Origin: Purshia tridentata
Taxonomy: Eukaryota; Streptophyta; Magnoliopsida; Rosales; Rosaceae
Assembly: GCA_003254885.1 (NCBI GenBank)
Contig: QANT01003205.1
Span: 1 to 38,400, forward strand
Reading direction: 5' to 3'
DNA length: 38,400 bases
Shown: positions 33,475 to 38,400 of the stretch, piece after piece
Numbering within the stretch: the first letter of the stretch is position 1
Layout of the letters: every line of letters starts with the position of its first letter
Position numbers and translations under genes: made by a program
Notes under the pieces: model-generated
The model's input: only the letters and a program-made list of their open reading frames with translations
Databases searched by the model: none
Told to the model about the DNA's origin: nothing

Positions 33475-34606
33475 TCACTTCCTCTTTTTAGTAGGTGGCT
33501 GTGGAACGTCTTCCTCTTCTTCCTCTTCTTCTTCCTCACCGTCCTCATCTTCATCATCATCACCATTGTCGTCGTCATCTTCATCATCATCATCGTCGTC
33601 GCTTCCTCCATCACCATTGGCTTCAGGATCATCCTCAGGATCCCCCGCGTCATCCTCCCCTTCTTCACCTGAGAAGTCCTCATCTCCTGCATCATCATCA
33701 TCTGGATCATTCACGTCGTCTTCATCTTCATCATCATTGTCATCCTCTGTGTCACTAGCATCTTTGTTTTCTGGAACAGGTTGTTTCAATTTGAGAAGTT
33801 CATCAAAAGGAAAACTGCAGAAGGAAGCAACACTCACCAATTTAGTTGAACATACCCTCAGAGATCAATATTGCAAGTATCGTATGGACAAAGTTAAAAT
33901 TTTATTACCTTCCAGTGACTGCAGTCAATTCTGGTGACACATTGATATCATGCTTCAGTGATCCAGTCTGAAACAATGTCAACTAATGTTGGTGACACAG
34001 ATTATACGTAGTGACAAATTAACAAATAAAACAATGCTTTCCATTTTCTTAAATAATCCAATAGAGACCCCCATCTTAACAAGGCAGGATTTCCAAATTA
34101 AATCTAATTTTTTTTGTAGAAATTCTAGTTTACAAGCATTAGAATGACAAAATAGCTATCTGAAAAAGGATTGTACTCCACATTCTAAAAATCCCATATT
34201 TAAGCAAGGAATTTCTCCTCAAAAACAACCTAATTAAAAAAACTGCCAATTATACTTATCAAAAAATAATTTTTAAACTTAAAAATCATAGTACTAAGAC
34301 AAACCCCAATTTCCGAAACATAAGTTCAGTAATAAAAGATACATATCACTAATATTTCAAACTGTAAAAGCATAACAAAAGCATGAAATTTTAACAATTC
34401 AACCATTAAAATCATGTCGCAATTTGCCACGGAAGCAATACTTTGAACAAATAAGGGCTATATTTAGAGAGAGATAGAGAGATGCATTATACCACCAAGA
34501 GCATCAGAGCAAGAGAGTTTTGAGCAGCAAGGACGGTGTTGACCACCATAGCTTCCAAAACAGACCCTACCCACATGCTCGTTTCCTCAGAGGAATGCAA
34601 ATCCAT
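33475..34606 (-). CDS. Acidic Asp/Glu-rich protein with C-terminal nuclear-localisation-like motif
   Basis: Three coding exons (34606-34493, 33967-33909, 33814-33475) join in frame to give 170 residues. The N-terminal about 70 residues are ordered and moderately hydrophobic (MWVGSVLEAMVVNTVLAAQN, SLALMLLVTGSLKHDINVSP, TGSFPFDELLKLKQP). The rest is almost entirely Asp, Glu, Gly and Ser, ending PPTKKRK, an SV40-type monopartite nuclear signal. Similar plant proteins are often auto-named after unrelated acidic proteins (prostatic spermine-binding or VHS3-like) only because of this composition. A histone- or basic-protein-binding role in the nucleus is plausible from composition but unproven. Because the ordered N-terminus spans three exons with matching phases, I take the gene as real. 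The Ser-rich frame on the opposite strand is its shadow. An acceptor-like TTTTTTTGCAG lies just before the ATG, so a 5'-UTR intron is possible. Confidence 0.75.
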
Positions 34607-35940
34607 CCTTGTTGCTGCAAAAAAAAGCTCAAAAATACACTGAAAAATAGAAACAAAATATCAGAGCAAAAATTGCACAGAGAAAAAGAAAGAGTGTGTG
34701 CGTGAGAAAGACAGAGAGGGAGAGAGATAGAGAAATATGGGGCAGCGTTTGAAGGTCCAGTTAGGATGAACTCTGGGGTTTGGTCCGGTTAGGGTTTTTG
34801 TCCCTGAACTTGCTCCTGACCCTCTAGATTCTTTGCTTCCACGCCATTTACGTAATTAAATTGATTATTGACTTATTGAATGTCGTGGACGTAGTGAAAC
34901 TGTCGTGGCTATAGTATTTTTTTTCTTTTCCCAATATGACTTTTAATATTCTGAGTACTTTTTATTTTTTATTTTTTATTTTTGATCAAAGAGTAATTTT
35001 AAATTTTTAGAATCGTCTACCTGTGTAAGAAACCGATTTAATTAGCCAAACGCAGAATCTTCTGCTTCTCGGACCACCTACATAATGTAAGTTTGCATTG
35101 AATTTTGTTAAATAGGGTCTATTTAAACATAAAATCTGCTTTCTAAATGCGCTTTAAAAGAGTAATAAAACTATTTTTTTAATCTTAATTTATTTTATAT
35201 TTTTTAAGTTTATTTCATGGTGGACATGAGTCATATTGGTGTAGTTAGAACGTGACATCATGTTAGAGCATCAAGTTAACCGAAGAGATAGGACAAGATT
35301 GCTAGTGTGTGATTTCACATAACAGCATCGTGATCATCGAAAAAAGAGGAAAGGGTTGTTAGGGCGTGCTTTGATGCTAGTGGCGTCATGATCGATAGAA
35401 AGGAGAAAAACCGATTTGATAGAAAAACAAAAAAACAAAAAAGAGAATAATGTTTTTGATATATAATGGGGCATTTTGAAACCATTTTAAAAGTTTTAAT
35501 AGAATCATCTTTTAATTCATTGAATATATTGATATGAATTGCTTGAGATAAGTTAACTTACTATAAATGGTATTATAAAATATGATTTATTTATTTTGAA
35601 GACAAATTTGTTTTAATAGGTTTAACTCAATAAGGGCTTTCCAAATTTGCAAAGATTATACTCAAGCCTTGAATTTGCTGCTATTGTGAATTTTATTTAA
35701 AGTAAATGATTATACAGTCCAGATTTAGACTCACATTCCTTCTTAAGTCCACCTTCTTAATTTGGTTTTCCAATAGGTCCACTTAATTTTCTTGCAGTCC
35801 ACATTCTAATTTTTCCGTTTCTTTCCGTCAATTTCATTTATCTCTTTCTTTCTCACTCACACATGCACAGGCTTTTTTCTCCACATTCTCTTTCTTCTCC
35901 ATCTTCACCGTCACTCTCTCTCTTCGATGCATCATCGTTC
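34607..35940. other. Promoter/leader of the acidic-protein gene and AT-rich spacer
   Basis: GAGAGA-type runs at about 34706-34732 lie within the likely 5' leader of the minus-strand gene. Beyond 34850 the sequence is AT-rich with no coding signal. Confidence 0.5.
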
Positions 35941-35948
35941 GACCATGG

Positions 35949-36131
35949 ATGGCGGCGACACTTACCTCATTGTGCTCGCCTATTTCTTCTCTTCCTTCCC
36001 ATGGCCTTCGAGGGTCCATCCAACCAACGACGACAGTAGATCGACATCGAGAAGTCAGTGGCTTTTTGGCCAGTTTTCCAGCGAACTCAGCGGCGACTCA
36101 ACTTGATTTTGGTATATTTCTACTCCTTTAA
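35949..36131 (+). CDS. Possible orphan first exon with transit-peptide-like start
   Basis: After a long pyrimidine-rich leader (about 35820-35930) the plus strand opens MAATLTSLCSPISSLPSHGL, Ser/Thr/Leu-rich with no acidic residues, as in chloroplast transit peptides. It continues to a possible donor at LDF|GTATAT near 36112. No following exon is recognised. It may be the truncated 5' end of a duplicated gene, or chance. Another ATG at 35945 in a different frame gives MDGGDTYLIVLAYFFSSF, which is less typical. Low confidence. Confidence 0.22.
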   Translation: MAATLTSLCSPISSLPSHGLRGSIQPTTTVDRHREVSGFLASFPANSAATQLDFGIFLLL

Positions 36132-37310
36132 TCATAGGCTCTTTTTTCCCTATGATCTTGCTTGTCAATTTTTAAATTTTTTGATTTTGAAATTTTTAGG
36201 GCTTCATTTTGAGTTTGGTAGCAATGGTGTTTGATAAAGATCCTGGTTTTGATATAGATGAGGAATCTAAAACCCAAAAATTTGCATTAGAGGTCTTACA
36301 CCCGTAGCTTTGACTAAAGTGAAGCTCAAGTAAGGAAGGTTAGGTACCCACCTAATGTTTGTTTTAAGGCGGCCTTCTCGATTTGATTGTTTTCTTCTTT
36401 CAGCATGACGAGCTATTCAATTAGAAGGAAACCATTTTTTGATTTCCTCCTTAAGACTGAGCCGAGTCTTTCCAACCAACCAAAAAGATAGCTCCTGGGA
36501 AAATTGAGGTTTCTAGTTCCTTCAGCACCATTTTACTCTAACCAAGTTCACTTTCCAAGGAACCACATTCTTTCAAAACTTAGTCTTCAATAATCTTGCA
36601 GACCACTCTCATTCCTAGGTTTATAATCATTTATTGTAAATTTTGTTGTATTAGATATTATAATAGAGAAATATTTATGGTGCTTTAGATTGTTGACTTG
36701 GTTAGTATGATTAGTAAGTATGATTTGATGTGCTGCGTTAAATTGATGTTGTCTCTCAGCATTTCAGTTCAAGAATTTCTAAATGAATTGCAAAACTAGG
36801 AATGATGAATGGGAATCAATTCTACTTAATGCAATTTCTATTTTGATGGTAATGAATTGTTCTTTGACTTTGTGTACATGATATAATTATTGTTTTCATT
36901 CCTGCTGTACTAAAAGTTCTATGAATTATGGGGTTTAATTGTTTACTAGTAATAAGACCCCTCTGCAGGTGTTTGGTGGTGGACAGTGTTTGACATAAAA
37001 TTATGTTGAATTTCTGTTATTTGATATTCTTTAGTTGAGTTATTTTGTTGACTTCCTTGGTACTCTTGGGTGGTTGAAATTGCAATTGGTTATTTATGTA
37101 CTTCTTGAGAATCGAGGAGGAGCTCATTTCAGAGGCAGTCTATGCTTGGTTCATATGTGGAGTAACCATTTTGGTTTATTTTATTTTTGGCTTTGTAATT
37201 TGGTTTATTGTAATTTCATATTGATTGATTTAATATCTAGATATGTAAGGCTTTCTGCAATTTTTTACATAGATTCAAAATTTTAAGTGAGTGTAAGGTT
37301 GTTATTTTTT
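36132..37310. other. Intergenic region
   Basis: A short open stretch at 36224-36307 (MVFDKDPGFDIDEESKTQKF then a stop soon after) is unassigned. The frame at 37035-37286 is rich in aromatic residues and looks like chance. There is no clear gene or repeat. Confidence 0.4.
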
Positions 37311-37314
37311 GCCA

Positions 37315-37535
37315 GTAACAAGAAGGTGATTATTACTGTTCGCTAATAATAATAAGGTAATTATTACTGTTCGCCAGTAACAATAAAGTGATAGTTACTG
37401 GTCGACAGTAACAATAAGGTAATTGTTACTGTCGGACAATAACAATAATGTGATTGTTACTGTCGGACAATAACAATAATGTGATTGTTTGTCGGACAAT
37501 AACAATAATGTGATTGTTATTGTCCGACAGTAACA
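37315..37535. repeat. 31-bp self-complementary tandem array
   Basis: About seven head-to-tail units with starts near 37320, 37351, 37382, 37413, 37444, 37475 and 37504. The spacing is 31 bp except the last step, 29 bp, after a 2-bp loss. The typical unit contains GTTACTGTCGGACAATAAC, in which the two arms pair (GTTA.TGTC with GACA.TAAC), so each unit can form a hairpin. Units drift gradually from left to right. It is non-coding and followed by a poly-A run at 37550. Confidence 0.93.
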
Positions 37536-37683
37536 ATTCTTTAGATATAAAAAAAAAAAAGGAGCTTTTATGCTATTTTGGATATGTTTATACACAATAA
37601 AAATGTAAGTTTTATATAAATTGCGTTATTTTACATTTTTTTACAAAGTAATCTCAAAGTTACTTTAATGCTACAGTAATACT

Positions 37684-37708
37684 GCTACAGTAACGCCGTT
37701 ACTGTAGC
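37684..37708. repeat. 25-nt near-perfect palindrome in a cluster of CTACAGTAA motifs
   Basis: The arms GCTACAGTAACG and CGTTACTGTAGC are exact reverse complements around one central base. The same TGCTACAGTAA word recurs at about 37670 and 37732, and its complement occurs in ACTGTAGC at 37748. This may be the terminal part of a non-autonomous DNA element together with the neighbouring 31-bp array. Confidence 0.85.
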
Positions 37709-37769
37709 AACAGATTTTTTTAAAAAGTAGGCTGCTACAGTAATTCACTGTAGCGCATGGACTTGATAA

Positions 37770-38400
37770 ACAGTAAATTTTTTTAAATGTGCTTTAAAAA
37801 AAATCACCCTTTTATTTATTTGGTTGTGGCCAAATCGTGCATTTTGTTTACAGCTAGAGAATTATGTCAAGTTATGTTGCTAACGGTCTTATTGGCCTAG
37901 TGTTGGAGCTGGTGTTTAGTCGTGTTATTTTCAGAACCCTCTATTACTATTAGTCCTCTGTTTTCTTATTTTTCGGTCAAAAGGCCTCTGTTTCTAAGTA
38001 ATGAAAATCCTTATTTTTCGTTATCATTAATTTGTTAGCCTTTTCTGTTGGTTTTTAGTCTTTCAATTACTTTCAATTATGTAACACCACATTTGAGTTT
38101 ACAGACCGTGGGCTCGCCTATTTGGGCTCGCCTACAACGTTAGTTCACACACTGTTAACATCCCGACCGGACCTTGAGAAAGATATCCATAATGACCGTT
38201 ATGGACCAACTTATGAGCAAGGCCCAGAAAAATTACAAAACTGAAATAAGAATATTTCACATTTGAACTTAAGTTAATAATTATTAAATTCTAAAACCAA
38301 AAATTAATAATTATGATAAATATTCCTATTAAAAATATATTAAATAAATTTTTGTAGAATGATACTTCTCGAAGATATATATCTTCCAAGTTCCAAGTAA
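37770..38400. other. Intergenic region to window end
   Basis: AT-rich sequence without coding signal. A small direct repeat of GGGCTCGCCTA occurs at about 38110 and 38125. Nothing else is seen. Confidence 0.5.

Noticed and set aside
33287..33937. Plus-strand Ser-rich open frame of 216 residues
   Set aside because: It is the complement of Asp/Glu codons of the acidic minus-strand gene, whose three-exon frame and nuclear signal are coherent.
37035..37286. 83-residue open frame (MSYFVDFLGTLGWLKLQLVI start)
   Set aside because: Aromatic-rich composition of T-rich DNA, with no splice context, no family similarity and no upstream coding exon.
1..38400. tRNA, rRNA, CRISPR arrays or bacterial-type operons
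   Set aside because: No B-box-like tRNA signature, rRNA block or spacer-repeat array was seen. The 31-bp array at 37315 has contiguous units without spacers and is not CRISPR.

Overview
This is nuclear DNA from a flowering plant. The genes have short exons with GT-AG introns, the spacers are AT-rich and carry microsatellites and MITE-like relics, and the protein families are plant ones (PHT4 transporter, ECA1/prolamin-like, plant-type TTM3, GH79 heparanase-like, TMN/EMP70). Protein flavour suggests a rosid, most likely Rosaceae/Prunus-like; that is an inference from recall, not a search.

Layout. 1-1231: spacer with a MITE-like insertion. 1232-2562 (-): decayed 2-oxoglutarate/Fe(II) dioxygenase gene with a 252-bp internal tandem duplication. 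3670-5211 (-): two-exon membrane protein of unrecognised family, ending in tandem 47-residue repeats. 5212-8223: AT-rich spacer with fold-back sequences. 8224-13837 (+): 15-exon plastid PHT4-type anion transporter, including one GC-AG intron. 14474-17460 (-): nine-exon heparanase-like GH79 gene, convergent with the transporter. 17461-20270: spacer. 20271-20936 (-): intronless secreted ECA1-type protein with two prolamin-like domains. 21347-22207 (+): CDC26 (APC/C subunit) ORF followed after a short gap by the TTM3 triphosphatase ORF, the arrangement known in plants as a bicistronic CDC26-TTM3 transcript. 23788-27565 (-): TM9SF/EMP70 gene (copy A). 29679-32064 (-): a second, clearly decayed TM9SF copy (B) from a local segmental duplication, with a small CNGC channel fragment between the copies. 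33475-34606 (-): three-exon gene for a very acidic, probably nuclear protein. 34607-38400: spacer with a possible orphan first exon, a 31-bp self-complementary tandem array and a strong hairpin.

The genes do not form one pathway. The main points of interest are evolutionary. In TM9SF copy A a 263-bp out-of-frame tandem duplication lies inside an exon. Each repeat carries the same site: it reads AG|GTAGGT in the upstream copy and AG|TT in the downstream copy, behind a pyrimidine-rich tract. Splicing between them would remove exactly 263 nt and restore a full-length 637-residue protein, so this may be a newly born intron. The alternatives are a pseudogene or an assembly duplication. Other items are the CDC26/TTM3 pair, the repeat-tailed membrane protein that stops inside its own repeat, and the double-domain ECA1 protein.

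Exon boundaries were placed by eye from splice motifs and reading-frame continuity; all complete multi-exon models close in frame. No database search was possible.
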